Assembly (NCBI GenBank): GCA_965221485.1 | Contig: OZ244893.1 | Span: 3,720,001 to 3,784,000, forward strand | DNA from: JAJEBT01 sp965221485 | Lineage (GTDB): Bacteria > Pseudomonadota > Alphaproteobacteria > MPNO01 > UBA830 | Length of the DNA: 64,000 bases | Direction of reading: 5' to 3' | Part shown: piece by piece, positions 35,965 to 45,602 of the stretch | Numbering within the stretch: position 1 is the stretch's first letter | How the letters are laid out: every line of letters begins with the position of its first letter | Made by a program: the position numbers and the translations under genes | Notes under the pieces: generated by a model | Seen by the model: only the letters and a program-made list of their open reading frames with translations | Databases searched by the model: none | What the model was told of the DNA's origin: nothing

Positions 35965-36567
35965 ATGAACCGCCGTCTGGGGCCCGGGCCGATTGTTATT
36001 GCCAGCCATAATGCGGGCAAGGTTCGCGAGTTTGCCGAACTCCTCCAGCCATGGCCATTGCAGATTGTTTCCGCTGCCCAAGCCGGCCTTCCGGAACCCG
36101 AAGAGACGGGAGACTCATTTGTTGCCAACGCCGAGCTGAAAGCCAGAGCTGCTGCAGATGGGGCACAGCTGCCGGCTCTGGCCGATGACTCGGGGCTGGC
36201 TGTTGCGGCACTCGGCGGATTGCCCGGGATTTATTCCGCACGCTGGGCCGGCAAGGACCGCGATTTCTCGAAAGCCATGAAACGCGTTCACCGGGAACTG
36301 GGGACTGCTGGTGATCGCCGCGCCCGTTTCGTTTGCGCCCTCGCACTTGCATGGCCGGATGGCTACCTTGCAACATTTGAAGGACAGGTGACCGGAACCA
36401 TTACATGGCCGCCGCGTGGAAATCGGGGGTTCGGTTACGATCCCATATTCGTGGCTGAGAGAGACTCCGTCACGTTTGGGCAGCTTGACCCTGCCGAAAA
36501 ACACGCAAGAAGTCATCGGGCCAATGCCTTTCAGGCCCTGGTCTCTGCCTGCCTGGACCCGGCTTGA
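35965..36567 (+). CDS. rdgB: XTP/dITP diphosphatase (non-canonical purine NTP pyrophosphatase)
   Basis: The 200-residue HAM1/RdgB enzyme hydrolyses XTP and dITP to monophosphates and cleans the nucleotide pool. Landmarks are IVIASHNAGKVREF, ETGDSFVANAELKA, the metal-binding LADDSGLAV, GIYSARWAG, and GNRGFGYDPIFV near the end. I chose the ATG at 35965, about 8 residues before the first conserved strand; a 20-codon extension is open. It lies 46 bases after rph and its stop touches the hemW frame. Confidence 0.94.
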   Translation: MNRRLGPGPIVIASHNAGKVREFAELLQPWPLQIVSAAQAGLPEPEETGDSFVANAELKARAAADGAQLPALADDSGLAVAALGGLPGIYSARWAGKDRDFSKAMKRVHRELGTAGDRRARFVCALALAWPDGYLATFEGQVTGTITWPPRGNRGFGYDPIFVAERDSVTFGQLDPAEKHARSHRANAFQALVSACLDPA

Positions 36568-37778
36568 CAACAGAAAATACGTCAGCAATCGAACCGATGA
36601 TGCGGGGCTCCGAGCCTGTCGGTGCAGGGCTCTATATTCACTGGCCGTTCTGCGAGTCCAAATGTCCCTATTGTGATTTCAACAGTCACGTGGCAGACGC
36701 GCTCGATGAAGATGTCTGGTGCCGTGCGCTGATCAGGGAGCTTGAACACACAGCAGCCACTGCGGCGCCGGTACGAATTGAAACCGTGTTCTTCGGGGGA
36801 GGTACTCCGTCGCTGATGTCGCCTAGCACAGTGGGCAGCCTTATTAACGCTGCTGCCAGTCTTTTTCCATTTGGTGACGACATCGAAGTCACCCTTGAGG
36901 CAAATCCCTCTTCGGTCGAAACGGCTCGCTTCAGGGGGTTTCATGAAGCTGGTGTCAATCGTGTCTCGATCGGTGTTCAGTCCCTTAACAACAACGCTCT
37001 CCGATTTCTCGGCCGCCGACATGATGCGGTCGATGCCCGGCGTGCCGTTGAGACGGCCCATCAGTTCTTTCGAAGGGTCTCCCTGGACCTGATCTATGCG
37101 CGGCCCGGCCAGGAGATGTCGGCCTGGCGTGACGAGCTGCGGGAAGCCCTGGCCATCACAGGTGATCACATCTCCCTTTACCAATTGACGATCGAGAAGG
37201 GTACGGCGTTTTTCGGCGATCAGGCGCGCGGTGTCTTCATCATGCCGGATGAAGAGCTGACAGCGGCTTTCTTTGAAATTACAGAGGAAGAGACCGCGCG
37301 GTCAGGCCATCATGCCTATGAAGTTTCAAATCACGCGAAACCGGGTGCGGAATGCCGGCACAACGTCCTGTGCTGGCAAGGAGCAGACTACTTCGGAATC
37401 GGGCCTGGAGCCCATGGTCGGATCCGCAAGCACGGGCAGCGTCATGCGACAGAGAGAATTCCCGGACCGGTCAACTGGCTGACTGCGGTCGAACGACAGG
37501 GTCATGGAATGCGGCGATGCGATCCCGTGGGACGAACGGATCGAATCGAAGAACTTCTCATCACCGGACTGCGGTTGACGGCAGGGTTGGATCGTACCCT
37601 GTTCAGAAAGATTGCCGGGAAGGATCTTGAAGACTGTTTCGACATGAATCGCCTGCACGCCCTTGTCCGCGAACACCTGATCTGTCTTGATGAAAACGGC
37701 CTTCGGGCGACCAGAACCGGAATATGGCGGCTCAACGCACTGACAGCGGAATTGGCCGTTGCCCTTCTCGAAACCTGA
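36564..37778 (+). CDS. hemW: Radical SAM heme chaperone HemW
   Basis: HemW is a radical-SAM-fold protein that binds heme and helps load respiratory enzymes; it was long called coproporphyrinogen III oxidase-like. The cluster motif C-x3-C-x2-C sits in GLYIHWPFCESKCPYCDFNSHV. FFGGGTPSLM and GVNRVSIGVQSLNNNALRFLGR follow, and the HemN C-terminal domain with EELLITGLRL. The TTG at 36564 overlaps the rdgB stop as TTGA; ATG codons at 36597 and 36600 are equally plausible and give about 392 residues. Convergent with the LppC-like gene 20 bases away. Confidence 0.92.
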   Translation: MTTENTSAIEPMMRGSEPVGAGLYIHWPFCESKCPYCDFNSHVADALDEDVWCRALIRELEHTAATAAPVRIETVFFGGGTPSLMSPSTVGSLINAAASLFPFGDDIEVTLEANPSSVETARFRGFHEAGVNRVSIGVQSLNNNALRFLGRRHDAVDARRAVETAHQFFRRVSLDLIYARPGQEMSAWRDELREALAITGDHISLYQLTIEKGTAFFGDQARGVFIMPDEELTAAFFEITEEETARSGHHAYEVSNHAKPGAECRHNVLCWQGADYFGIGPGAHGRIRKHGQRHATERIPGPVNWLTAVERQGHGMRRCDPVGRTDRIEELLITGLRLTAGLDRTLFRKIAGKDLEDCFDMNRLHALVREHLICLDENGLRATRTGIWRLNALTAELAVALLET

Positions 37779-37798
37779 ACCGGAGTTTACAGCCAAAT

Positions 37799-39100
37799 TC
37801 AGTTGGAGAGGACACCGAACTCGGTTGGACCGGGATCAAGCAGTATGATGTGACGGGGCTGGATCTCGCGCACTTCAAGCAGGTGATCAGGGCGGCCATC
37901 GGCTCCAAAACGGAATACTCCGCTCACGCCCGCAAAACCCTTTCTGTCGGTCAGAACCTTCCGTTCGAAAGCGGAAGCCTTGCCGGATGCAGCGAGCATG
38001 GCGGCGAGGGCTACCATGTCGTAGGACAGACGGCCGAGGCTGTGAGGACGCGTCCTGAACCGCGCTTCGAATTCGCGGCTGAATTCGGTCGCGAATGAAG
38101 CCGGCACCGTTGCAAACCAGGCGCCGGCCAAAGCGGGCTCGAAGCCTGCATTGTCTTCGTCCCAGCCCGAGAGGCCAAGAATCTGGACGGCCTCGCCGTC
38201 AATATCCCGACTTCCCAGCTCGGCCGCAATTTGGGTCAGTTGCGCTCCCCGTGCCGCGACAAACAACGCGTCGAAGGATTGGGGTCCGGTGCGGCCTTCG
38301 CCATGTTGCTCCACAATCCGGGCGAGCGCTCCGACGGCGGAACGGATGTCTTCAGGTTTCTGGCCAAAGTACCGTGTGAAGACAACTTTGTGGCCGTTCC
38401 GGCCAACGGTCTCCTTCAACGCCTGCTGTACGCGTTCACCAAAAGGGCTGACAGGCAGCAGCGCCGCATAACGCCGCAAGCCCCTTCGGGAAGCGAAACC
38501 CACGACCTTCTCGATCTGTGTTTCGGGGAGCAACCCTGCCAGGAAAACACCGGGCCTTGCGACTGCACTGTCGTTGGAAAAGGCCAGCATGTTCAGTCCG
38601 GCGGCAAGCACGACCGAAGCGGCCGATCGCACGACATCAGAAAACACAGGGCCAATAACCAGATCGGCGCCAGCCGCCACAGCCTGTGAGGCCGCGTCTG
38701 CGCCTCCTTCCGGCGTGCCGCCCGTGTCAAACGGAGCCAGCAGGAAGTGGTTGTCCGCCACCTCGAATTGAGCGAGAAGCGCCGCGTTCAGGAGTGATTC
38801 ACCCAACGCGTTTTCGGGACCGCTTAGCGGAAGCAGAAGGGCAATCCGCACTTCCCTCGGCTTCTTGGGTGGCAACGGGATTTTCGGCTCGATTTTTCTC
38901 TGAACAATCTTCGGTTGGGGAGGCGACCCTGCGACTTTCGGCTCGGGGGGTCTCGACTCGGCGACGGGTGATATCCCTGAAGCGTTCTTGTCCGCGGGAG
39001 TTGTTGCAGTATGCTGGCAGGCCGTGACGGCGAGTCCGGCCGCGACGGCCAGGACAGACCGACGGATTGGACGGCTGCAGGCGGAAAGCGAGGCCCTCAT
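37799..39100 (-). CDS. Penicillin-binding protein activator (LppC/LpoA-like) lipoprotein
   Basis: The 433-residue protein has a lipoprotein signal ending in AVTAC with C28 as lipidation site, followed by a Pro/Lys-rich linker (about 29-85). The remainder is a periplasmic-binding-protein type I fold (IALLLPLSGPENALGESLLNAALLAQFEV, then ADLVIGPVFSDVVRSAASVV). In gamma-proteobacteria LpoA activates PBP1a at the outer membrane; the alphaproteobacterial homologues are assigned by similarity and by their position divergent to rsmI, seen here too. Confidence 0.85.
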   Translation of the reverse strand: MRASLSACSRPIRRSVLAVAAGLAVTACQHTATTPADKNASGISPVAESRPPEPKVAGSPPQPKIVQRKIEPKIPLPPKKPREVRIALLLPLSGPENALGESLLNAALLAQFEVADNHFLLAPFDTGGTPEGGADAASQAVAAGADLVIGPVFSDVVRSAASVVLAAGLNMLAFSNDSAVARPGVFLAGLLPETQIEKVVGFASRRGLRRYAALLPVSPFGERVQQALKETVGRNGHKVVFTRYFGQKPEDIRSAVGALARIVEQHGEGRTGPQSFDALFVAARGAQLTQIAAELGSRDIDGEAVQILGLSGWDEDNAGFEPALAGAWFATVPASFATEFSREFEARFRTRPHSLGRLSYDMVALAAMLAASGKASAFERKVLTDRKGFAGVSGVFRFGADGRPDHLLEVREIQPRHIILLDPGPTEFGVLSN

Positions 39101-39150
39101 TGGCGGCTCCGGAATCTGGAAATTTGGCCGGGTCCCAGTCTAGCGAAACG

Positions 39151-40029
39151 GTGGGTAAGGGCAAACGGGCCCCCCGGGAGCGTTCCGCTTCCGGGCTCTG
39201 GATTGTCGCGACCCCAATCGGAAATCTCGGCGATTGGAGCCAGCGTGCACGTGACGTGCTGGCTGAGGCCGATATTGTCGCTTGCGAAGATACGCGGCGG
39301 ACAGGCAGGCTCCTTTCGTTTTTCGGAATCAAGGCCCGGTTGGTCTCTTACCATGACCACAGCCCTCCCAGGGTTCGAGAAAGCCTGATCGGACATCTCA
39401 AAAGTGGCAAGGTTGTGGCATTGGTGTCGGATGCCGGTACTCCGCTGATTTCCGACCCGGGCTACAAGCTGGTGCGTTGTGCCATTGACGAGGACATTGC
39501 CATCCACTGCGCTCCGGGCCCGTCTTCATTGCTCGCGGCCCTTGTACTTTCGGGGCTGCCAACCGATCGGTTCCTGTTTGCCGGCTATCCCCCGCCAAAG
39601 GTAGGGCCCCGCACAAAATTTTTCGAGGAAATCGCCGCTGTGCCTGCGACGCTCATCTTTTTCGAGTCTCCTCATCGGCTGGCCGCGAGCCTGACGACCA
39701 TGGTGGGAGTTCTGGGAGATCGTCCGGCGGCACTGGCCCGGGAAATCACCAAGCTCCATGAAGAGGTGAAGCGTGAACGCCTGACCGTACTGTTGTCATC
39801 CTGTCAGAACATCCCGCCGCCCAAGGGGGAACTGGTTATCGTTGTGGCACCGCCCCAAGAGCCCGGCTCGTCCATGGACGAGGTAGAGACACTCCTGGAC
39901 AAGGCCCTTGAGTCCATGGGGGTCCGGGATGCTGCTTCTGTGGTGGCCGAAGCAACCGGACGTTCCAGGAAGGAAATTTATACGCGGGCACTGCAAAAAT
40001 TCCGCCCGGCTTCATCGCGGAACGTGTGA
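39151..40029 (+). CDS. rsmI: 16S rRNA (cytidine(1402)-2'-O)-methyltransferase
   Basis: RsmI methylates the 2'-OH of C1402 in the 16S decoding centre using SAM. The protein carries the tetrapyrrole-methylase-type fold with LWIVATPIGNLGDWSQRARDVLAEADIVACEDTRRTG near the start, then LVSDAGTPLISDPGYKLV and GPSSLLAALVLSGLPTDRFLFAGY. The GTG at 39151 (292 residues) puts about 14 residues before the conserved start and leaves a short divergent region to the LppC-like gene. A longer TTG frame from 39067 would overlap that gene. Confidence 0.93.
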   Translation: MGKGKRAPRERSASGLWIVATPIGNLGDWSQRARDVLAEADIVACEDTRRTGRLLSFFGIKARLVSYHDHSPPRVRESLIGHLKSGKVVALVSDAGTPLISDPGYKLVRCAIDEDIAIHCAPGPSSLLAALVLSGLPTDRFLFAGYPPPKVGPRTKFFEEIAAVPATLIFFESPHRLAASLTTMVGVLGDRPAALAREITKLHEEVKRERLTVLLSSCQNIPPPKGELVIVVAPPQEPGSSMDEVETLLDKALESMGVRDAASVVAEATGRSRKEIYTRALQKFRPASSRNV

Positions 40030-40100
40030 CCCTGTCCCGACTTGGATTTGAGCCGGCGATGAGGCAGATTCGCGAGATCACATTCTCGGAGAAGAGAGAC

Positions 40101-40730
40101 ATGTCTGACCGCCTTTCAGCCGGGAGCCGGGGAAATTGCCGGAGGTCGGCAGGGATCATTGCCGGCGCGGTACTCGTGACGGCCATATTGTCACCAGTCT
40201 TGCAGGGATGCACGCCGACAATTGCGACCGGGGCCGCGGTTGGCATTGCCGCAGTAGAGGAACGAGGCCTGGGAGGGACTGTTACGGATGCCGAAATCCG
40301 GGTCCGAATCAACGAGCTCTGGTTCGCATCCAGCGAAACCTTGCTCCGTGAAGTCCGGCTTCAGGTACACTCGCGACGGGTTCTGTTGTCTGGCAAGGTA
40401 AGCATGCCAGCCATACGCGATGAGGCTGTCCGCCTGGCCTGGCAGGCGAAGCGGGTCAAGGAAGTGATCAACGAAATCCAGGTTGGTGACAGCGACGGCG
40501 TCATTGACTTTGTGAAGGACAATGCGATTTCCGGCGCACTCAGGGTCAAGCTTCTTGCCGATCCCGGGATTCGATCGCTGAATTATTCGGTTGAGACATC
40601 CGCCGGGACGATCTATCTGCTGGGTATCGCGCAGTCCCGGGACGAACTTGATCGTGTAATCAATCATGCACGGACCATCAAGTCTGTCAGGAAGGTCGTC
40701 AGCCACGTAATCATGAAGCAGGATTTGTGA
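40101..40730 (+). CDS. BON-domain lipoprotein
   Basis: The 209-residue protein has a lipoprotein signal with lipobox VLQGC (C37). Two BON domains follow (about 65-130 and 140-209), with TVTDAEIRVRINELWF and VLLSGKVSMPAIRDEAVRLAWQAKRVKEVINEIQV, then IYLLGIAQSRDELDRVINHARTIKSVRKVVSHV. OsmY/DolP-type BON proteins bind phospholipids and support outer-membrane integrity. Start at 40101 after GAGAAGAGAG. In many relatives a YraN-type nuclease gene sits between rsmI and this gene; none is found here. Confidence 0.88.
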   Translation: MSDRLSAGSRGNCRRSAGIIAGAVLVTAILSPVLQGCTPTIATGAAVGIAAVEERGLGGTVTDAEIRVRINELWFASSETLLREVRLQVHSRRVLLSGKVSMPAIRDEAVRLAWQAKRVKEVINEIQVGDSDGVIDFVKDNAISGALRVKLLADPGIRSLNYSVETSAGTIYLLGIAQSRDELDRVINHARTIKSVRKVVSHVIMKQDL

Positions 40731-40745
40731 CGGGGTAAGCCAAAC

Positions 40746-41570
40746 ATGGGGACCGATCACGCGGAGGCCCGCGCGCTTCTCAGCGGGATCGCATCGCTGC
40801 CCGACGAACAGATCGACCTTGCCGAAGCTGCCCTGGCACTGGCCTCGCTGGATCACCCGCATGTCGACCTTGGCCGCTACCGGGATCATCTTGCCGAACT
40901 GACGGGTGAAGTAGGGAAGCTTGTCGCGACGGGCCGTGATCCGGCGGGCGCCGCGCGCCATGTCCTGCATGACACCCTGCAGTATCGCGGCGACACACTT
41001 ACCTACGATGACATTCAGAATGCCAATCTGGTGAGAGTCATCGATCGTCGAATGGGTTTACCCATTTCGCTCGGCATTTTGTATCTTCACGCCATTCGCG
41101 CCAATGGGGGACAGGGTGAGGGCCTTGGATTTCCGGGGCATTTTCTCGTTCGGAGTACAGTAGCGGGCGAGCGGGTGATTCTCGACCCGTTCCATGGCGG
41201 CGTCCAGCGCACGGCGTCAGAGTTGCGTGACCTTCTCAAGGCTGTGGCCGGACTTGATGCCGAATTGCAGGCCGGTCATTTCAGCGTCGTCAGCAATCGC
41301 GACATTCTTGTTCGGCTCCAGAACAATATTTCGGTGCGTCACCGCCAGGCCGGACGGCTTCAGGATCTTCTGGTTGTACTGGAGCGCGTGATGCTGTTCG
41401 CGCCGGACCGCCCAGAGGTCCTGTGGGATCTCGGCCGGGTTCATGCTTCTCTGGGAAATCTGAAGTCTGCGGCCACGGCGTTTGAGGCACTGCTTGCCCT
41501 GCCGGTTGACACATCGGTTCACCGCGAAGCCGCGGAGGCGCTTGCAACGCTTCGACGGCGCCTCAACTGA
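40746..41570 (+). CDS. SirB1 family protein (transglutaminase-like and TPR domains)
   Basis: The 274-residue protein matches the SirB1/TPR family. The transglutaminase-like N-terminal part contains LVRVIDRRMGLPISLGILYLHAIRANG and GLGFPGHFLVRS; the Cys usual in active enzymes is not evident at the expected place, where ILYL is found. The C-terminal part (about 185-270) has TPR-like helices. It is 15 bases after the BON lipoprotein gene and just before gshB, an order often kept in alphaproteobacteria. Function unknown. Confidence 0.83.
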   Translation: MGTDHAEARALLSGIASLPDEQIDLAEAALALASLDHPHVDLGRYRDHLAELTGEVGKLVATGRDPAGAARHVLHDTLQYRGDTLTYDDIQNANLVRVIDRRMGLPISLGILYLHAIRANGGQGEGLGFPGHFLVRSTVAGERVILDPFHGGVQRTASELRDLLKAVAGLDAELQAGHFSVVSNRDILVRLQNNISVRHRQAGRLQDLLVVLERVMLFAPDRPEVLWDLGRVHASLGNLKSAATAFEALLALPVDTSVHREAAEALATLRRRLN

Positions 41571-41692
41571 CGTGGCACCGTCCGTCATCCGGTTCCACCA
41601 GGTGCTGATGAATGCATGTGGTGTCTCTGTGGTGGACGGAAGCGTCCACGGTCTCTAAACAGGGTCTGGTCTTTCAGGGGAACAACGAAACC

Positions 41693-42643
41693 ATGGGTCT
41701 CTCCGTTGCGATCCAGATGGATCATATTGCCTCAATCGACATCGAAGCTGATTCCACCTTCATGCTGGCCATGGAGGCCCAGGCGCGGGGCTACACTCTT
41801 TATCACTATGAACCGGACGACCTCGTGTTCCGGGACGGGCGCCTGTCCGCACATGTGCAATCGTTGAGAGTCCGGCGAGAGAAGGGTGACCATTTCACCC
41901 TGGGACCACCAGAGACGCGCGATCTTGCCGACGTCGATGTTGTGCTGATGCGCCAGGATCCGCCCTTCGATATGGCCTATATCACGGCGACGCATCTGCT
42001 TGAACATATCCATCCCGATACGCTCGTGATCAACAATCCGCGAGAAGTCCGGAACGCACCCGAAAAGCTGTTTGTGACCCATTTCGAAGGTATCCTCCCG
42101 GATACCCTGATCACGCGGGATCACGGCGAAATCAGAGCGTTCCGTCGCGAACACCCCGACATCATCGTCAAGCCGTTGTTCGGAAACGGCGGAGCCGACG
42201 TTTTTCACATCCGCCCTGATGATGAAAATCTCAACGCGCTCCTGGAAATGTTTGCTGAAAAATATCGTGAACCGCTGATTGTGCAGCGTTATCTCCCGGA
42301 AGTGCGACGGGGGGACAAACGTATCATTCTGGTTGATGGGGAGGTGGCAGGCGCTGTGGCCCGTATCCCGGTCGAGGGGGACGCGAGAGCGAACTTTCAT
42401 GCAGGCGGTCGCGCAGAGAAGACCGTGCTCACGGAACGCGAGCACGAAATCTGCAGGATTATTGGGCCGGCGTTGCAGGATCGCGGGCTTATTTTTGTCG
42501 GCGTCGATGTGATTGGCGATTTCCTCACGGAAATCAATGTGACATCGCCGACGGGTATCCAGGAAATCAACAGGTTAGACGGAATTCAGATAGAACAACT
42601 CATATGGGATGCAATCGAAAGACGCCTCTCCGCTGCGTCGTAA
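41693..42643 (+). CDS. gshB: Glutathione synthetase
   Basis: The 316-residue ATP-grasp enzyme joins gamma-glutamylcysteine and glycine. Recognisable parts are AIQMDHIASIDIEADSTFMLAMEAQARG, VLMRQDPPFDMAYITATHLLE, VKPLFGNGGADVF (ATP-binding), QRYLPEVRRGDKRIILVDGE and EINVTSPTGIQEINRLDG at the end. I chose the ATG at 41693, eleven bases after AGGGGA; the frame is open 27 codons upstream without family similarity. A glutathione S-transferase gene lies next downstream. Confidence 0.96.
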   Translation: MGLSVAIQMDHIASIDIEADSTFMLAMEAQARGYTLYHYEPDDLVFRDGRLSAHVQSLRVRREKGDHFTLGPPETRDLADVDVVLMRQDPPFDMAYITATHLLEHIHPDTLVINNPREVRNAPEKLFVTHFEGILPDTLITRDHGEIRAFRREHPDIIVKPLFGNGGADVFHIRPDDENLNALLEMFAEKYREPLIVQRYLPEVRRGDKRIILVDGEVAGAVARIPVEGDARANFHAGGRAEKTVLTEREHEICRIIGPALQDRGLIFVGVDVIGDFLTEINVTSPTGIQEINRLDGIQIEQLIWDAIERRLSAAS

Positions 42644-42766
42644 AACGATGTTCTGAAACAGGCGGGTGAGAAAACCGGAATGGTGTCCGGCACTTGAAGT
42701 TCCAGGACGCTGGATGGGGACTGAGTTGGAAGGGAACGACAACTTTTTGAAGAACCGGAGGAGTGC

Positions 42767-43555
42767 ATGTCATTGATCCTCTATGGGCATTCGACGTCCG
42801 TTTGCGTCCTCAAGGTCCGGCTGACCCTGCTGGAAAAAGGCCTCGATTTTGAAGAGCGCTTTGTCGACCTCCGGCGGGGAGCCCAGTTCGAAACCGATTA
42901 TCTCGCGCTCAATCCGGCCGGGGTTGTTCCCACACTTGTTCATGACAGTCAGGCTTTGCGGGAAAGTTCGGTGATCCAGTATTTCCTGGAAGACAGATTT
43001 CCTGAACCCGGCCTGATGCCTGCGGATCCGCTGGCCCGCTACCATGTGAGATGGCTGATGCGCGTGATCGACGATCCTTTGCACGCGGCGTGTGGTGTCC
43101 TTACACAGGGAATTTCATTTCGAAAGGACTATCGAACACCCGAAGAGATTGATGCGCGCATGGCGAAAATACCGGATCCGCGCAGACGGATGCGCCAGCG
43201 CTCGGTGTTCACCGAAGGACTTGGCTCTCCTTTCGTGGCCGACGCGGTCCGGGACTATAATTCCTTCCTGATATCAATGGAGCAGAGGCTTGGTGAAGGG
43301 CCCTATCTGGGAGGATCGCTGTATTCCCTTGCGGATGCTGCGGCAACACCCTATGTAAACCGGCTCGAGATGATCGGAATTGCCGATGTCTGGCAACAGA
43401 CCTGCCCCCGTGTATGGTCGTGGTTTGAACGAATACGTGAGCGTCCGAGCTACAGGAAGGCGGTGACCGATCATTTCACGGAGGATGACGCCGACCGGAT
43501 GCGTCCCGTCGACGAGGATGCAGCAGATCGGGTTTCGGACATTCTCGCAATTTGA
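42767..43555 (+). CDS. Glutathione S-transferase family protein
   Basis: The 262-residue protein has a thioredoxin-fold N-terminal domain (about 1-80; SLILYGHSTSVCVLKVRLTLLEKGLDFEE, NPAGVVPTLVHD with the cis-Pro, and the glutathione-binding LRESSVIQYFLED) and an all-helical C-terminal domain. GGAGGAG precedes the ATG. It conjugates or reduces electrophiles with glutathione; the substrate is unknown. The residues about 110-160 form an insert longer than in small GSTs. Close to gshB but with a 123-base gap. Confidence 0.88.
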   Translation: MSLILYGHSTSVCVLKVRLTLLEKGLDFEERFVDLRRGAQFETDYLALNPAGVVPTLVHDSQALRESSVIQYFLEDRFPEPGLMPADPLARYHVRWLMRVIDDPLHAACGVLTQGISFRKDYRTPEEIDARMAKIPDPRRRMRQRSVFTEGLGSPFVADAVRDYNSFLISMEQRLGEGPYLGGSLYSLADAAATPYVNRLEMIGIADVWQQTCPRVWSWFERIRERPSYRKAVTDHFTEDDADRMRPVDEDAADRVSDILAI

Positions 43556-43678
43556 ACCAACAATGTTTCAATAATGGAGGGTGTGCCGGTTCCGGCAAGA
43601 GCGGGATTGGACCAGCTGCGGCGGTTGGTGACGATCAGAGAGCCGGCTCCGGAATGACAGACCCGAAAGAGCGAGGCC

Positions 43679-44302
43679 ATGTCGAGGTATTCTGAAGCGG
43701 TGCGCGGGCGGCGCAAGCACCGTTGTGAAGAAGAGCTGTTTCTTTCAGCGATGGCAGATGTCCAGCCGATCACGAACCGTGAAGATGGTGTGCGGCAGCG
43801 GAAAGACGAGGACGCCGATCCGTCAGAGGCTCCGGGCCGGCCGGATGCGGCCACCACCCCGCCGCCGACTCGCAGGGCCATCGACACCGGATCGAAGCGC
43901 ATCGAATGGTTGTCGACAGGTGAGAGCCGGGGTCTGGACCGGCGTACCATGGACCGTCTGCGCAAGGGCCAATTTCGCCCGGAAATTCGCCTGGATCTGC
44001 ATGGGAGAACTGCGGACGAGGCTGTGCGGGCGGTGACCCGGTTTCTTGAGAATGCCCAGGCGTCGAGCAGGCGCTGCGTACTTGTTGTGACGGGCAAGGG
44101 CTCCCTGCGCGACGGAGGCGGCGTCCTGCGGCGTGAATTTCCGAACTGGCTGAATCTTCCGGCCAACCGGAAGCGTGTTCTCGGTTTTACAATGGCGCGG
44201 CCGAAGGATGGAGGCGGTGGGGCGTTTTACGTCCTGCTGCGGCGTCAGCGAGCCGGAAACACCGGTTTGCAAAAGAAGACCGGAACGGCAATCAAAGGAT
44301 AA
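43679..44302 (+). CDS. Smr domain protein
   Basis: The 207-residue protein carries a C-terminal Smr domain (about 100-190) with LDLHGRTADEA, VLVVTGKGSLRDGGGVLRREFPNWLN and a final GGGAFYVLLRR. The first 90 residues are basic or charged, low in complexity and probably disordered. Smr domains nick branched DNA or cleave RNA in some proteins; the stand-alone alphaproteobacterial ones next to hslU are uncharacterised. It ends 11 bases inside the convergent hslU gene. Confidence 0.87.
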   Translation: MSRYSEAVRGRRKHRCEEELFLSAMADVQPITNREDGVRQRKDEDADPSEAPGRPDAATTPPPTRRAIDTGSKRIEWLSTGESRGLDRRTMDRLRKGQFRPEIRLDLHGRTADEAVRAVTRFLENAQASSRRCVLVVTGKGSLRDGGGVLRREFPNWLNLPANRKRVLGFTMARPKDGGGGAFYVLLRRQRAGNTGLQKKTGTAIKG

Positions 44303-45599
44303 ATTTCGACAAATCTGCATCCTTGGCCAGATCGGTGACATTTTCCCGGACCTGGTTCCCGTTGATCTCCACTCTTTCACCGCCGCGATCCGGTGCCGAA
44401 AAGGAAATATCTTCCAGAAGACGTTCCATGACCGTCTGCAACCTGCGGGCACCGATATTCTCGACCGTACGATTTACCTCGGCGGCCACGGACGCCAACG
44501 CATCGATCGAGTCATCGGTGAAGACAAGTTCGATATCCTCTGTTTTCATGAGAGCCGTGTACTGGCGAATAAGATTGGCTTCGGGCTCTGTCAGAATGCG
44601 ACGGAAGTCGGACTCGGTGAGGGCCTTGAGTTCGACGCGGATAGGAAGTCGGCCCTGCAGTTCCGGCAAGAGGTCTGAAGGTTTGGCAAGGTGAAATGCG
44701 CCGGATGCGATGAACAGGATGTGGTCCGTTTTTACGGTTCCGTGCTTGGTCGGCACGTTGGTACCCTCGATCAGGGGCAAAAGATCGCGCTGGACGCCTT
44801 CACGGCTTACGTCCGCCCCGTAGCGGTCCGAGCGGGCACATATCTTGTCGATCTCGTCAATGAACACGATCCCGTTCTGTTCCACCGCTTCCACCGCATC
44901 GCGGACCAGCTTGTCGTCGTCGACGAGCTTGTCGCTTTCCTGGCTAACCAGAATTTCATGACTGTCGGCGACAGTCATGGTCTTGGTTTTTGTCGAGCCG
45001 CCGAAAGCCTTTCCAAGCATGTCATTGAGGTTGATCATACCCATCTGGGCGCCAGGCATTCCCGGAATGTCGAAGGTCGGCATACCGCTGCCGCCGGCGT
45101 CCTGGATTTCGATGGTGATTTCCCGATCGTCAAGCTGCCCGTCGCGCAGCATCTGCCGAAACTTCTGCCGCGTGCCATCGGCGGCGTTGCCGACCAGAGC
45201 ATCGAGCACGCGGTTTTCCGCGTTCTTTTCGGCATCACTGGCCACTTCCTTGCGCATGCGTTCGCGGGTCATGTCAATGGCGATTTCAACGAGGTCACGA
45301 ATGATGGACTCGACATCGCGCCCGACATAGCCGACTTCCGTAAACTTCGTGGCCTCGACCTTGATAAAGGGAGCCTGGGCAAGCCTTGCCAGGCGGCGTG
45401 CAATTTCTGTCTTTCCAACACCGGTAGGACCGATCATGAGGATGTTCTTGGGGAGCACTTCGTCGCGCAAATCTTCCTCGAGCTGCTGGCGCCGCCAGCG
45501 GTTTCGCAGAGCAATGGCAACCGCACGTTTCGCGTCGTTCTGGCCGACGATGAAGCGGTCGAGTTCGGAAACGATTTCGCGAGGGGAAAAATTCGTCAC
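44292..45599 (-). CDS. hslU: HslU ATPase subunit of the HslUV protease
   Basis: The 435-residue AAA+ unfoldase feeds proteins into HslV. Walker A GPTGVGKT is at residues 57-64, Walker B is in GIVFIDEIDKI, and the family start SPREIVSELDRFIVGQNDAKRAVAIALRNRWRR and end TDLAKDADLSKFIL are exact hallmarks. The I-domain lies between. It starts 3 bases after hslV, forming an operon. Confidence 0.98.
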   Translation of the reverse strand: MTNFSPREIVSELDRFIVGQNDAKRAVAIALRNRWRRQQLEEDLRDEVLPKNILMIGPTGVGKTEIARRLARLAQAPFIKVEATKFTEVGYVGRDVESIIRDLVEIAIDMTRERMRKEVASDAEKNAENRVLDALVGNAADGTRQKFRQMLRDGQLDDREITIEIQDAGGSGMPTFDIPGMPGAQMGMINLNDMLGKAFGGSTKTKTMTVADSHEILVSQESDKLVDDDKLVRDAVEAVEQNGIVFIDEIDKICARSDRYGADVSREGVQRDLLPLIEGTNVPTKHGTVKTDHILFIASGAFHLAKPSDLLPELQGRLPIRVELKALTESDFRRILTEPEANLIRQYTALMKTEDIELVFTDDSIDALASVAAEVNRTVENIGARRLQTVMERLLEDISFSAPDRGGERVEINGNQVRENVTDLAKDADLSKFIL

Positions 45600-45602
45600 G
45601 AT

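Noticed and set aside
43471..44166. 231-codon reverse frame over the GST end and the Smr gene
   Set aside because: The forward Smr domain is clear (LDLHGRTADEA, VLVVTGKG), and the reverse text is Arg/Ser-rich low complexity.
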